From positions 1 to 55,692 of the forward strand of contig JAYMTJ010000069.1 of the NCBI GenBank assembly GCA_036897525.1: 55,692 nt of DNA. The letters are read 5' to 3'. The notes beneath the pieces were generated by a model, which had not been told where the DNA came from, searched no databases, and saw nothing but the letters and a program-made list of their open reading frames with translations. Below are positions 39,850 through 51,544 of the stretch, in pieces. This DNA is from Pelargonium x hortorum (taxonomy: Eukaryota > Streptophyta > Magnoliopsida > Geraniales > Geraniaceae). Positions within the stretch are counted from its first letter, which is position 1, and each line of letters begins with the position of its first letter. The translations under genes and the position numbers were made by a program.

Positions 39850-39998
39850 GTGCAGAAGCAGGAACCATAGCCACTACAAGAGAAGCTGCTAAAGCTAGAC
39901 CCATAGAAAGCCATAACCATAACCATGATAGCCAGGAGAAAGAAAGACATAGACCCAGTGGTGTTATTGGTAAGCTAGTGGATTCTGTACTAATGTAT
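39850..39998 (+). repeat. Diverged tandem duplication R5, second copy
   Basis: GCAGAAGCAGG (39852) is followed by GCTAGACCCATAG, CCATAACCATAACCATGA (period 6), CCCAGTG, GTAAGCTAGTGGATTCTGTA (39970-39989) and AATGTAT. All but the local expansions match the first copy at 39320-39460. The long matching word differs by one base in twenty. The copy has gained extra CCATAA units and is followed by the (GTTATA)n array. Confidence 0.7.
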
Positions 39999-40036
39999 AG
40001 ATAGTATAATATAATACCTGTAATAGATAATTAATA

Positions 40037-40099
40037 GATAGTTATAGTTATAGTTATAGTTATAGTTATAGTTATAGTTATAGTTATAGTTATAGTTAT
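40037..40099. repeat. (GTTATA)n microsatellite
   Basis: GTTATA is repeated about ten times in a near-perfect run, preceded by the variant ATAGATA. It sits just after the second R5 copy, in TA-rich DNA corresponding to the non-expanded TA-rich stretch after the first copy (39.46-39.54 kb). Replication slippage is the simple explanation. Confidence 0.95.
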
Positions 40100-41200
40100 T
40101 CTATTCTCTTAATATGTACACTACTTAGTTATGCAATAGATATAATAGTAATTAAGTATTCTATGTATAGAGAAGTATAGAGAATATTGTTCATAAACTT
40201 TATCAGATTCTCTAACAGAAACAGGATTCTATTTTCTTAGATTCTAGAAATCTGATACGATAAAAACAGGAACTTCCTTGTTTAGTATATTACTTCTTCT
40301 TCTTAGTTCTTCTGTGTAAGCCTGTAACTCTATCTATGCTTTAACCTGGAAGGAATCTCTTGTAAGCAGTCCAAAGAAGGTGCAGCTAATGGAGGAGTAG
40401 CTCTGTTGTAGGCATGGCAAGTTGCTTGACTTCAGTGTAAGCAGGCTCAGGATTTGTTGGGACTGAGGATTGAGTTCCTGTTTAGTTAGTTTAGTAGTAA
40501 AGTAACACTCTTAGGAAAGTTCAGGATAACCTGATAATAAGTAGAAGTACTATAGGAATTGTAGCACTTTCTGAAGTATGTAAAGCAGTAAAGGTACTCC
40601 ATTTCTCTTAATTGTATTAGTTAATTGTATTGGGCGCAAGCTTTAATTTGTTAGAGAGATCCTGTATTATTCAAGAATTCTAGCTAGGTTACCCTTAGCA
40701 TTTCTCAGAGGTTTTTTCTTATTTCTCAATGGTACTGCAGAGACTCTTTGCCAGTAAAGGATAACCGATTCTATTCTGTAATGAATGACATAACCGGCAA
40801 GTCTAAATAGAATTTCTTGTTAGTTTGAGATAGAGACAATAGAGGACTCTCTACATTCTCTTATATGGTTGGGAGTGTCCTAATTAGAAGTAGCTATTTC
40901 TTCTGAATAGAAAATGTTGGCAAATTTCGGCAAGGAAATAAGAAAGACTTTTTAATGGTGAGAATAATACTTACCAACTTTGCAATTGACAGCGGAATAC
41001 CCTCGTGAAAAAACCGAGGCTCGGGACCCGTTCTAAGAAGCATATGCTGCTCTAGATCACTATTGAGGATCCACTTTACCGAGCCTGATAAATATGGGAA
41101 TAGACAGACCCTAGACTTAAAGAATCCGAGATAAACCAAGCTCTGGAGATGGATAAATAACTCCATACTACATTAAATCTTAAATTGATCCGTACTGGAT

Positions 41201-44100
41201 CCTAGTTTATTTTACATTTTCTAAGTTTTCTTGCCAGCAGACGGATGAAGTGAAATTCCTGCTTGATTTCATTTAATACGCTTACGCTACCTTATTAAAA
41301 AAAGTCAGTGAGATTCTATAAAACTGCTTAACTTGCAGTCCTAGATTAGAAGCTTGTAAAAACGAAAGCTTTCTGTTATAGGGTTCTAGTAGTAAAGTAG
41401 TTTTGGCTTCTCAAGTTCAAATTCCGCGCTATCTATACTAAAACTCAAGGGTTGTTTCTAGTATATACTAATCTGAGGTTCTATAAGTACTAAAGCGAAT
41501 ATTTCCTACAAGTATAGGAGTCTTTTTAACTCGGCCTGCAAAGAGAAAGTAACCCTAGGTTTTTTTAACTTCAATTAAAATGAACTCTCTACCGTCTCTC
41601 TTTTATACACAGAATACTAAATGGGTTTCCCCTTATTTAGGGAGTGCAACTTCGAACCTATTTTATTCGCATCGATAACTTGATGCTAAAACCCCAAACC
41701 ATAGCATTTCCATTAAAACTAACTTTGCTCTACTACTTTATTTTGGTGTCATTCAGTCCATGCAGGAGCATATACTATTTTACTGCAATTCCTTATAAAA
41801 AACTCCTGCATCTATAGCGAGTCTTGTATTCTTGTATATAGGAAGCTTTAACAGTAAACTTATTGCTGCATTAAAAATGAATTATATAAAAGGATTACTA
41901 TAATATATTCCTGTGCTATCTTCAGTTGTGTAATATGCTAAGGATAATACTTGTAGTAGTTTACTTCTTTAGTTTTGAAAAAGTGAGTATGCACTCATTA
42001 TACCTGTATACTCAAATTACTGATATGTGAATTAAAAAAAGAGCTGCCCTTTATTTAATATTTTATAACAAAGGACTCTTTACGAATTAAGAAATTCAGC
42101 CTTTTTATAGTTCTAGTAAGTATAGGAAAGAGAGTCCAAATACACCCAACAGCGATAACTCAATAACCTGAGGAGGCAGCTCGAAATAACAAAATACAAT
42201 TTAGGATACCCGGCTAAATGTTATTTATGCTCCCAAGTAAATCCCAGACTCAAAGGTAATATTTGTGTTCTAGTTCTATTCAGCGCCACTCACATTATAA
42301 TACAAGTACTGGGTTACTTGTTTAAGTTATTTTTCTCTCTTTATTTAACAAAAGTCGGTACATTACTCCATTGGGTTTGTAAGAAAAGCTCCGGGATACC
42401 TTGTATTCAAGACAGACTCTTATTATTAGCTAGTGAAAACTTTATAATTCGGAAACTCGGATACTTCAAAAAAGAAGGGCTGGATTAATGAGTATTTTGT
42501 AAGGTCAGCTACTTTATCACTTATACACTTATAAGGGATTCGCACTGTATAACTAAGGATTAGACTAACGAGTTCAAACCTGACTAAGGAGCAGTTGTTT
42601 ACATATGTCGAAAGGGCGTAACGGCTTTGTTACTCAAAATTCTAGTAAAGTTGGGGCTTCTGTCGTGTATAGAAAAATCCAAGTAAGTCCACGTAAAGAA
42701 AGATATAGATAATGCGCATAGACTATCCAGCAGCTAGACATAATGCATAATAAATCGAAAAGTCCTTCGTACGTAATTTAGAAATTCGTAGTATACTGCT
42801 TTAGCTTAGCAAAGAAGCTTTCTTTTTATAACTTTTATAATGAAAATTTATAAATAAGGGGATTCCATCAGATAGGGTAAAAAAGGCCGGGTTTGTATCT
42901 ATTATAAAGACTTTTTTCAAAAGAACTTGAGTTGATAAAGCAAAATCTTCAGCATATTTGTTTTGTAGTTTCACTACTATAAGTTAACAACTACTAGTAA
43001 GGGCCTGGGATCTTTAAGAACAAAGGCATACACCTATATTATATACTGGGAAATCCCTTACTAAAGTATTCAGGAAAGGGGGTTATAAAAGGTACAAGAT
43101 TGCAAAAACCCTTATCTGCTAAAAAACTTGACATATACTGATCAGAGTCTAAGTTACTCTATAACATAACCAAAGGTTGTTGCTTTATCAATTACACGAA
43201 TCCCAGCTCGGCTTCACAAAAAAAGTACGATACTATACCCGCAAAAAAACACCCGAACTAGGGGCTACTATGTAAGTTTCTTTGGAACTTATAATAAGCA
43301 TCAACGCCTACAAAACAAAATGGTTTCTATTTATTAATCCAGGTATACCTTCCCAGAGCGAGGACTCTTACAGAAGTGCCTACCTTATCCTATTCGCATC
43401 TGCTTTTCGGTACAAGTCTGGATCCTTAGTGGTCGGTACTCACTTATTATTTATTACCGGATTCTTCTTGGTTGCCAAACTTAGTGTTTATACGTTTATA
43501 CTCTAATGCCCCCCAGACTCTTCCGTTTGAAAAACTCTAGAAGTTCTTAAAAAAGTTTTTTCGTAGTAAAATTTTATCAGAGAAAAAGTTGCTTCAAAGA
43601 TCCTAACTCTTTTTTAATGCAGTTAAAAATTCATTTTTGTTGTTTACAAGGCAAATTTGAGTACAGTTCCAAAAACAAAGAGACTTAAATATAGGAGAGA
43701 ACTTCCAGTCATTAAAGTTGCTACATTAATCTTAAAAAAAGTTTGACTTAATGCATTTTCTTTTCATTTCAAGACAGAGCAGCTCTATAAAATCTGCTTT
43801 CTGTAAACGTTTCTAATTGTGAATCCAAAGCCCGGGTGTAAAGCTCAGAGGTGCTAGTATAATCTTTAGACTTTATTACGATGCACCTACAAAAGATACT
43901 TGAAAATATTCCTTGCTTAAGTTAAGTGTACAAAGGGTAATACCTAGTTATAATCTTGGGTAAAAGTAATATACATAAAGATAAAAAATAACTTATAAGT
44001 ATAAGGTAAAGTAACTGGGTCAATTCAGTTGGATAGCATTTCCTGGGATGTATAACAGGGGTCTACTCTCAAGCAATAAACTTTAAAGTCATTCACTCAA
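41201..44100. other. AT-rich non-coding DNA
   Basis: No gene is recognisable. A 74-codon + strand frame at 43282-43506 begins with TTG and is hydrophobic in its last third but has no known motif. The segment holds a weak tRNA-like remnant near 41.65-41.74 kb. Otherwise I see nothing in it. Confidence 0.65.
41650..41736 (-). pseudogene. Weak tRNA-like remnant
   Basis: On the + strand CTTCGAACCTA near 41650 resembles the reverse of a T loop, and GCTCTACTAC near 41727 resembles the reverse of a D arm. Both ends echo the pieces at 12.9 and 24.0 kb. The 70-base middle does not fold into an anticodon arm and is too long. This could be a heavily altered relative of those copies or a chance pairing of two short motifs. 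Confidence 0.18.
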
Positions 44101-44477
44101 TTCAAAGAGGGTCTTTCCTCATTTATGTTGAAAAATGAAAGTTTGTTTTCCTTAGTGACTCGTTCTAGTGTATTGAGTTCAAAAGATATTGATTTCCTAG
44201 GCTTCAGGTTCATAGGGTTCCCGTGGGTAAGGTAAATAGGCAGGAGTTCTTAACTAACAGGGCTAACTATTAGCTATGGGGAGCTTTTTTCCTTTCTTAT
44301 TATAGTATAGGTTTCTTGCTCTTGTTTGATAGGTTTACTTCTTCAATGTCTTATGCAGGTTATCCTTAGGGAAGGTCAAGCCTTTATAAAGATAAGGTAT
44401 AGATATGGAGTAGGCGGGCTTTCTTTCTCTTGCCAGGTCCTCTTTCTAGGCTGCTGCTTAAACGAGTTAACTAGACA

Positions 44478-44520
44478 GGGATTTAGAAAGAGTCAGTAAT
44501 AGTCAATTCTGGAAAGAAGG
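44478..44520 (+). repeat. Repeat family R2, third copy (partial)
   Basis: GGGATTTAGAAAGAGTC, then CAATTC, then GGAAAGAAGG can be aligned with 48578-48620, where GGGATTTA, AAGTC, CAATTC and GAAAGAGAAAAGG occur in the same order. An extra nine bases lie between two of the blocks. The match is good for its length but short, so membership is likely rather than certain. Confidence 0.45.
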
Positions 44521-46123
44521 AGCCCCGTTTCCCTAGTTTTACCTATAATAGAAAGTTTATTGGGATTTTCTTTTAGCAATGAGGGCAAAGAGTAAAAGGG
44601 TCTAGAGTTCCTGGTTGATAATTATAATATAGAATAGAGTTTTTGTTTAATAAAAAACTACTAGTCGATATAGTAGGAGCACATTTTTAAGTCAAGGTCC
44701 GGGCTTCAGGTAGGTAAAAGGTAGCGCATAAAGTTTGATTAGATTCCTATTTGTGAAGAAGTTTTCCTGTAGTTATGTAGTTAGTTGTAGGTCGAGGTCA
44801 GATTTTCTATAATACAAGCAGTTTCTAAGTAAGTGTTAGTTTGTTGAATAGGATTCTTCCTTTTTTAAGGGGTTCCAGAGTACAAAGGAAGTTTTCTCTT
44901 TAAAATGAAAAGCTTTCAAGAAGTAGATCTAATTCAGAAGAGTGTGTTATTGGTTGCAGTAATTGGGGGTGCATAAGGGGAGGAAGAAGGTTCTTGTCAG
45001 TCTGTGAAATAGGTAAGAACAAGACTTTTATGGGCGGGTAACCGAGGAGATAATCTATTCTCTATTCTATAGTAATAGTAATCCAATTAAACCTTAAAAA
45101 CACAGTCAAAATCATAGAAAATATGCTTGATAGGTACCTCAACTGCAAAAAACAAGTCTTTTAGATCGCGGTTTTGGCATCGCTTACTTAGATCTGTAAA
45201 CCGGGTTTCTTATCCTTTTTGGGAGAATGCGGGTCTGTGTCTGAAATCGAACGTAAGGGTCTAAGATTAAGGGGTTTAGATAGAAAAAGACGGAGTCTGA
45301 ATTTAGGAAGTCTGTAAAAAAGGAGTAGCTTTGTTTTATCGCCTAAAGTTGGGTTTTACAAGATATTCGTAAATTGAGTTTCTATTTCCTACCTTTTCTT
45401 TATTGGATTTTAAGCGGTTCACTAGTAGATAAGATATATCTATCTTAGTCTCAGCCCTGGGAATTTTAGTTAGTACGGGTCTTTTTCCTTGGTGGGCTTC
45501 AAACTTCTAAACAGGGTTGGCTCAAAACCTTCTTATAAAAGAAACTTGAAGTAACTAGGTTGGGTACAAGGATTCCTTAGGAGATTTTAGGTGCTATCGT
45601 AAGGTCTAAATCCAGGGTTACTAGCTGCGGAAGTCCAAGGGTTTTAAGGAAAAATTCACTGGGGTCTCTCTAAGTAAAGAGCCTTCAAAAAGTTCTGCAA
45701 TTCCTGGAGGCTTTGTTATCCGGAGTCTATGCTTTTATGGGATATGGGAGATCTTGACTGATACTGGATTGTTTACGCCTGAACTTCCGGGTTTTTATTA
45801 TTGTAAGAAATACAATTTGTATCCCGAGCTTATTCTGAGGATCCTCTGTAGAATCTAGTATTACTAACCTTTCCGGAGTTTAAGTCCTATTTCGGAGAGG
45901 TAGATACAAAAGTTTGGTTTTTTAAAGTGAAGGGGTTAAGTTTTAGTGGGATTTGAACTAGAGTGACTTTCTTTTTATATTATATTCTGTTTAATTAAAT
46001 AGCTCTAGCTCTAAAGTTGAAAGTTGTGAGCTAAGGGTGCAGCGGGTTCCTTTTATCTCTTACTTATCGGGGACTCCTACCCCTTATAGTATTAAGTTAG
46101 CTTCTTTACGAGGCAGGTTGACG

Positions 46124-46225
46124 AGGAATGTATAGGTAGTCAAAAGAGGGCTAGCTCGTTTCTTTTATTGGGATTTTAGAGGAGTCTAAATTGAAAATAA
46201 AAGACGGAGATAGATGGATTTCCCA
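46124..46225 (+). repeat. Repeat family R2, copy at 46.1 kb
   Basis: AGGAATGTA, TAGTCAAAAGAGG, TTATTGGGATTTTA, AGTC, AAATTGAAA, GATAGATGGATTTCC occur in this order. The series corresponds to 48538-48640 in the same orientation, about 2.4 kb away. The best block is TAGTCAAAAGAGG, identical in both. Divergence is high, with small insertions and deletions. The function of the repeated unit is unknown. Confidence 0.6.
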
Positions 46226-46379
46226 GCCCGAAAGTGAAAAGTGTAGTACTTTTGCCCGTATATGAATCCTACTTTTTTCTTAAAATGAGGTGTAAAATTC
46301 AGTGCTTATGTTGGTAAACTGGATTCTCTGGCATGTCATATTTCGACTGCGGTAAAACTCCTCAAAGTCTAAGGAATTC

Positions 46380-47970
46380 CCCTCAAAAGGATTTCAATCA
46401 AGCTCCTCAAGGAAGGACCCTCTGAAATAGATATTGAAATCGAATAAACTTTTTTTTATCCCTTATGACAAGAACTCAAAAATCCCTTCTATAAAGGAAA
46501 CCAAACGACTTTCGATGTAAAAACCCTTACAAGGTGCATTACATCTCCCCCGATCCCCTAACACAGAGGGAACCTATATACTTGCAATTCAATAGCAGCC
46601 ACTTACCGGAAAGACTTGAATAAAGGCTAATCAGTAGCAATTTATAGGAAAGAGAACAAAGCTAAAACCACTATCTACTAGAATATCTACCATCTTTTGT
46701 TCGTGTACTGATTAATTAAGCTGTTTTTCTATTTGACCCGTATACCACCTTTTATGTCTTCTTTTAATCCCTTAATTTTTCTTTAGAAATCTTCATACGG
46801 AGTCTTTTTATTTTATGAAACTTGCCCCTTTAAGAATGAGAAATTACCTGCCTGCAAAAGAATTTGGTAAATCCATAAACGAAACACACCCCTTTCTTTT
46901 ATCGAGAATTGGACTTAATAGCTTCGCTTCAAATACTCCCATAAAAGAATACAAAAAAGCTCTCACTTTCTTTACTTTAGACTTTAACGAGCTCCCTTTC
47001 AACGGAATCTAGAAGTACAGTTACTCTCCAATTCTAATCCCAAAAGCCCTATCTTGCTTGCTTATTGGCCTGCTATAACTCTTTTTTGGTATATTTCGAA
47101 TACAGTAACTCAAAACAGCAGGAAATCCATCTGTAACTGCGCCTTTATAGGAGCTCGAATAAACTCATAACCATAACTTTTTAGGGCTATCTCCGGATAA
47201 GGCCTCCCAGCTTGAATTGAGTCTTAAGTTTAGAACATTTCTATTTCTACTGTATTACTAAGAAGTCCTCTTTCTTTACTATATTAATTCTTAATTTAAT
47301 TACTGGAAACGAGTTCCTTTAGCCTTATCTACCTGAAAAAGGCTAAACCCGAAAAAAGGAAAACCAGAAGCAAAACCTGCTGCATCTGACTCTGCTTACT
47401 ACCCTCGATCACCTTTTCCTTGTTTTAAGAGCTTCAATTCTCTGGGCTCTATCCGTAGCTATCGAGTTACTCCCTATCCTCTTTTGTTTTGACCCAAGGA
47501 ATCCCCCACCTTATAGAACCGGAATATGAATATACAAATAACAAATACGTACAGTAAGTTCTAATCCAAAAACAAAAAACCTTCCATACTTTGAATACCC
47601 TTACTCAGATCTAGACCTACTTCTTTTATATCCCCTATTTCCTTTACTTTCGTTGCAACCCTTCCCCTAAATAGAAACTATAAAAGAATTTCCTATCTGG
47701 TAAAAAAATCCCTAAACTAAATAGACCTTTACTGAATATCGAAAGGCGGGCTTCGGCTTTTAACATACAAACTTGACTATCCGACTATCAAAGAAACAGA
47801 GGAAGCCTAAAAAGCAACTCTTTAAATCAACAAATTTCCTACCAAAAGCTCCTTTAAAAGGTTTGCAGATTAAAGCAAACAGTACTAAAAACACTGAAAG
47901 CCTAGAGTGCCGTTTATCCGCTGTTGAAGTACTCAGGAAGGTGCGTGTGTTTGGCCTATATTAGCACTGA
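46380..47970. other. C-rich-strand non-coding block
   Basis: The + strand has more C than G; for example 47581-47640 has 18 C and 3 G. It is flanked on both sides by blocks of opposite skew. Two + strand frames, 46815-47012 (65 codons, ATG start) and 47773-47964 (63 codons, TTG start, very basic N-terminal half with KKQRKPKKQ), have no recognisable homology or start signals and are best left uncalled. The skew suggests an inverted piece relative to its neighbours. Confidence 0.5.
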
Positions 47971-48537
47971 TTTTATGGCGTTTTTTATTTGATCTGCATT
48001 CTCATTTTATGCTAATGGGTTAGTTGGTATTTTGAGTAAGAAAGTCAATTCTTTGAAAGATAAGGGGTAAGCTTTTTATGTAATAGTTTCCTTTTTTAGC
48101 TTTTTTAGTTAGCTAGTTTTCCTTTTGCCGTTATTTTTTTTACCAGTATAGTATTTAATTAACAAGTTAACAAGGAATTTTGGGTATCCTAAACCGAAGT
48201 CCAGGGGTCTCGGAAAACAAACTAGAATTCTAAGGTTCTATTACAGGAAGCCAGAATCTTGGGTTTCGATATTGAGTCAGGGCTCTTTAGAAAGGTGGTA
48301 GCTCTTCAGTTTTTATAGAATAGGAATCCAGGAATTTTGAAAGGGGAGTAGTAAGTATAGCGACGGGGTTGCCAGTAAGCAAGGGGTAGTAAGGGTCCGC
48401 TCTGATAATAAGGAGACTTTTTTATACCGGTCTGAATACTATAGAGTGTTTTCAGAACAGAAGCTCGTACTAAAAAGAGTCCGACTCTGCAAGCCGATAA
48501 GGGTAGTAAACAGGTTGAAAAATGAGTTAAGTAAGTA

Positions 48538-48640
48538 AGGAATGTAGAGATAGTCAAAAGAGGTTTAGTTTGTTTACTGGGATTTAAGTCAAAAGAAGTC
48601 CAATTCGAAAGAGAAAAGGATATAGAGATCTATTTCCTGG
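48538..48640 (+). repeat. Repeat family R2, copy at 48.6 kb
   Basis: AGGAATGTAGAGATAGTC, AAAAGAGG, TTTACTGGGATTTAAGTC, CAATTCGAAAGAG and GATCTATTTCC follow the same order as the copy at 46124-46225. Part of it also aligns with 44478-44520. It is presumably one of several decayed copies of an unknown element confined to the G-rich-strand blocks. Confidence 0.6.
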
Positions 48641-48707
48641 TTTTGGGTTAGGTTAGTAGAGTGCGGTAGTTTACAGGCTAGTTAATAGGCAGAATCTCTT
48701 ATAAGAT

Positions 48708-48728
48708 AAACTTATAAGGTGAAGCTCG
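48708..48728. repeat. Twin CTTATAAG palindromes
   Basis: The 8-bp palindrome CTTATAAG occurs at 48708-48715 and again at 48721-48728, spaced 13 bases apart. The pair can act as direct or inverted repeats. No role is evident. Confidence 0.6.
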
Positions 48729-49332
48729 TAAAGATAGTATAGGAAAGGAACCCAGTAAAACCAGTTTATCAAAGTCAAAAGTAAGGGGTAAGGGATTTCA
48801 AAAGTTTTATTAACAGGAAATTTCCTCGGGCTGCTCTGTAAAGTACAAACGGAAGTCATTCAATTCAAAACAAAAGTAAAGATAAGAAATTTAAGGAAGA
48901 CAAGGACTTGCTAAGATTAAGAAAGAGAGGGAATCCCTTAAACTGATAAGTTGGATAGGAATTGGCTTAGAAGTCTAAATACCTAGCTTTCAAGGTTTGA
49001 CATTCGACAGGCTATAGGTTAAGTTGGTTAGAGCATCCAGAGATTCCTTTGCATTAGAGTTGCTACCTTATTAGAGTTTCTTCGACTATTAAAACTCAGG
49101 GTAATTCATGGCTATATCTAATTTGTTGGAGAGTTTAGTAAAATTGATCCATTTTGTATAAGGAACGCCCTTGTCTCTGGGGCCGAAATATAGATTCTCA
49201 AAGGTTATATGTTCAACTCGAGGAACTCTCCTAAAGATTGCCTTAAATTCAAAGAAAGAGTGTCTACCTTCTCCCTTTTCACTGTTAAAAAGTACATTAC
49301 GGGACTCCTTAGATATTACTTTCAAAATGGGT

Positions 49333-49383
49333 ATTCCCGGGCTTGAACCTATAAAGGTTGGGCTGGAAGTCTGTCGCTCTAAC
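49333..49383 (-). pseudogene. tRNA-like remnant
   Basis: Read on the minus strand it begins GTTAGAGCGACAGACTTCC, like the end of a D arm followed by an anticodon arm with TCC near the loop. About 20 bases later comes AGGTTCAAGCCCGGG, like a T loop. The upstream half of the D arm and the acceptor stem are absent, and the T stem pairs poorly. A decayed tRNA is the best reading, and its identity is not certain. Confidence 0.3.
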
Positions 49384-50644
49384 TTTTTTAGGTAAGGTTT
49401 GGATTAGGTCTACGTTACCTAACCCTTTGTGACAAAACTTGACTCTTTAGACGTACTAAGAGTGAGATATGTTATAAAAGAAATTTTTAGTAAAGGACAA
49501 CTCGGATACGCGGACCCCTATGTTACAAGAATTTAGTATTCTTGAGAGCAAATTCACTAGCATGGATCTAGACCAAGTCTCAGTTCGCTTAGGTATAGAG
49601 ACCTTAATATCGCTTCAGAGAAAAATGATATATAGGCTTTTCTGGAAATAGTTCCTTCCTAGTGCTATTTTTAGTTATTACTCTTCTGCTGGGTCTCTAA
49701 AAGTCTTTCTCAGTAAATTGTCATTTTTAGGAACGTTTACTGCTTACTTAGGCCTATGGTGAAAGAGCTTACCATTTTCTAGTATAACAAACCCTACTTT
49801 GGCCATCGACAACTGTTTCCATTCAAACCCTCTTATCTGAGTTCAAGTAGCAAAATCATAAAAGAGTCAGGGATTTGCACATATTAAACTTCTTACGAAA
49901 TATACGTGAGCTGCCTCTATTGTATTGTATTAAAATCCTGATGAGTAGTTTCCCCTTAAATGGAAGTCGGTAAAAAAGGAAAGTTGGAAACCAACCTTGT
50001 ACTAAAACTCGGAAGTAAGGATTGTAGATATGTTGGAAATATGTTCTGGATTATTATTCTGTTAGTTCTGAAAACTTTATGTCAATAAATGAGTGATTGA
50101 TTTTAGGACTAAGATTTCGAATATAAAAGAGGCTAAATACTACTTTATAAAGGATTGCGGGGTTCCTCTTTTGTGTATAAGGAGCAATGCCTTATTAAGT
50201 CCTCGTAAAGTACTGAGCTAGAGTTTCTATTTTAATTAAGCGTTTGAAAGTTCTCGAAAATCTCGACAAAGGGGTATCCCTCGCCTACTTAATTTCTTAA
50301 TTTCAAAATCTATTCTAAATACAGAGTGTTCTGGATACTCCTTGCAATGAGATCTCTTTCAGAAAACCCGTAGGAGTGCTAATACTTCTCTTTTTTTGTA
50401 CGTAACTCTGCTGGTATAAAATGAAGATTAGGAGAATGCAGTAGATAAAAACAAGGATTTTAACTCTATATGAGTCTATGAGTTTGGTAAAGGGGGTCAG
50501 CCACACGTGCTTACACAATAAACTAAGAATCCCTTTATTAAGTTTTTTGACTCTAAACACCCTAAATTTTCCCCTTTTCCAGTTTCCATACTCAATCTAC
50601 AGTTTATTGGCAAGACACACCTTAAGCTTTACGAAGCTAGAACA

Positions 50645-50750
50645 TGAGAACTCAACTACACTTATTGGTTGGCACTAGACATCGAGAGAACTTTTATGTA
50701 AAAAATGTTACTATGGAATTCTGCTAACTCTAATATTCAAAGGCTAATCC
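50645..50750 (+). repeat. Dispersed repeat R1, copy at 50.7 kb
   Basis: CACTAGACATCGAGAGAAC (50673-50691) and GGAATTCTGCTAACTCTAAT (50715-50734) match the copy at 26345-26510. This copy is shorter between the two blocks, lacking about 60 bases. The copies lie 24 kb apart in the same orientation. Confidence 0.7.
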
Positions 50751-50929
50751 CGATCGTAAAAGAGTTGGCTAATCGCTTTACTTAGAGGAATTTCAACGAC
50801 TCTGCGATCCTCAGGCAAGCTTGGAATCAGGTTCTACAATACAAATAGACACAGAGTACGGGCTACGGTATAAGGTAAGGACAGAGAACTTTCAATTGCA
50901 AGACTTAACACTTAGACTGGTCGTAAGGC

Positions 50930-51540
50930 TCTTTACATTGACAGGCTCTTGGTGAAAGAATATAGGTTAGACTTTGGCGGGAGATTTCTTTTTGAGAGTA
51001 GATTCCTAGTATTTTCTAATAGTTTAGGATATAACTCTATAAATTGTCTTAGTTCTTGTCATGAGGGAAAGCAAATGCATTTCTCAAGTGTAGCTCTATT
51101 CCAAAGCACTTTTTGTCTTCAGCTCTGGGAGATTCATACCCAAGCCAGTCAATTACTTTATTTATTTATTTATGACTGCGGATACTCTTTGACAGTAAAG
51201 GTAGATCTGAACCTAACTCTAAATCCTCTCGTTCTAACCTATGTAAGCAAGCACTTTCTCTATTTGGTTGGAAGGTCAATGCTGTCTAGGACAAGTTGTA
51301 TTAGTTATTCTGTGCAGGAAAAGGATTCTAATCTTAATTAAAAGAGTTCCCGTTTTGGAGTTGTGAAATGAATTCCTGGTTTTGTATTCTTTGGCAAGCA
51401 GCTATTTGGATAGGCCGAGCTGTTGCTGAGGAGTTGATTCTAAGACTTACTTCAGTTTTAGATAGATACATAATCTTATACCATTGGAATATAATACCAA
51501 GTGCATAATGTCCTTACTTAGCAGTCCAAAGCAGTTTTTG
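50930..51540. other. G-rich-strand block similar in style to 37-38 kb
   Basis: It shares words with 37.0-38.0 kb: GTTTAGGATATAAC (51022 and 37055), TTCCTAGTATT (51003 and 37512) and CATGAGGGAA (51060 and 37524), though in a different order. It holds the longest open frame of the window (50949-51341, 130 codons, TTG start). That frame shows no domain, is cysteine- and serine-rich, and is about what chance gives. It is not called as a gene. Confidence 0.4.
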
Positions 51541-51544
51541 ACAG

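Larger units (their letters stand above)
34401..41200. other. Low-homopolymer non-coding domain
   Basis: This stretch differs from the first 34 kb. Long A/T runs are scarce, and words such as TTTGTATTCC, GTAGCT and TGTAAGC recur. From about 35.1 to 36.65 kb the + strand has more C than G. From about 36.85 to 38.5 kb it has more G than C, suggesting oppositely oriented pieces. No gene is recognised. Minus-strand open frames at 34869-35087 (72 codons, ATG start) and 40894-41166 (90 codons) have no known features. It contains a pentanucleotide microsatellite, the 560-bp tandem duplication and the (GTTATA)n array. Confidence 0.55.
44101..46370. other. G-rich-strand non-coding block
   Basis: The + strand has far more G than C; for example 45901-45960 has 16 G and 2 C. 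Frames are closed and no gene is seen. The block contains two members of repeat family R2 and a 7-bp A/T hairpin at 44638-44659. It meets a block of opposite skew near 46.37 kb. Confidence 0.55.
47980..49110. other. G-rich-strand non-coding block
   Basis: The + strand is again richer in G than C (48361-48420 has 21 G and 10 C). It holds the second full copy of repeat R2 and a pair of CTTATAAG palindromes. Open minus-strand frames of 62 to 83 codons near 48.3-48.9 kb reflect the skew and show no motif. Confidence 0.5.
49111..50920. other. Non-coding DNA
   Basis: No gene is recognised. Overlapping open frames on both strands at 49.1-49.4 kb and 50.3-50.7 kb (66 to 81 codons) are mutual shadows with no motif. 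The segment includes a tRNA-like remnant at 49.33-49.38 kb and the second copy of repeat R1. Confidence 0.6.

Noticed and set aside
46815-47012. 65-codon + strand frame with ATG start
   Set aside because: Lies in a C-rich-strand block where stops on this strand are thinned; no motif and no conservation can be judged.
50949-51341. Longest open frame, 130 codons, + strand
   Set aside because: It opens with TTG, shows no domain or leader, and about one frame this long is expected by chance in the window.
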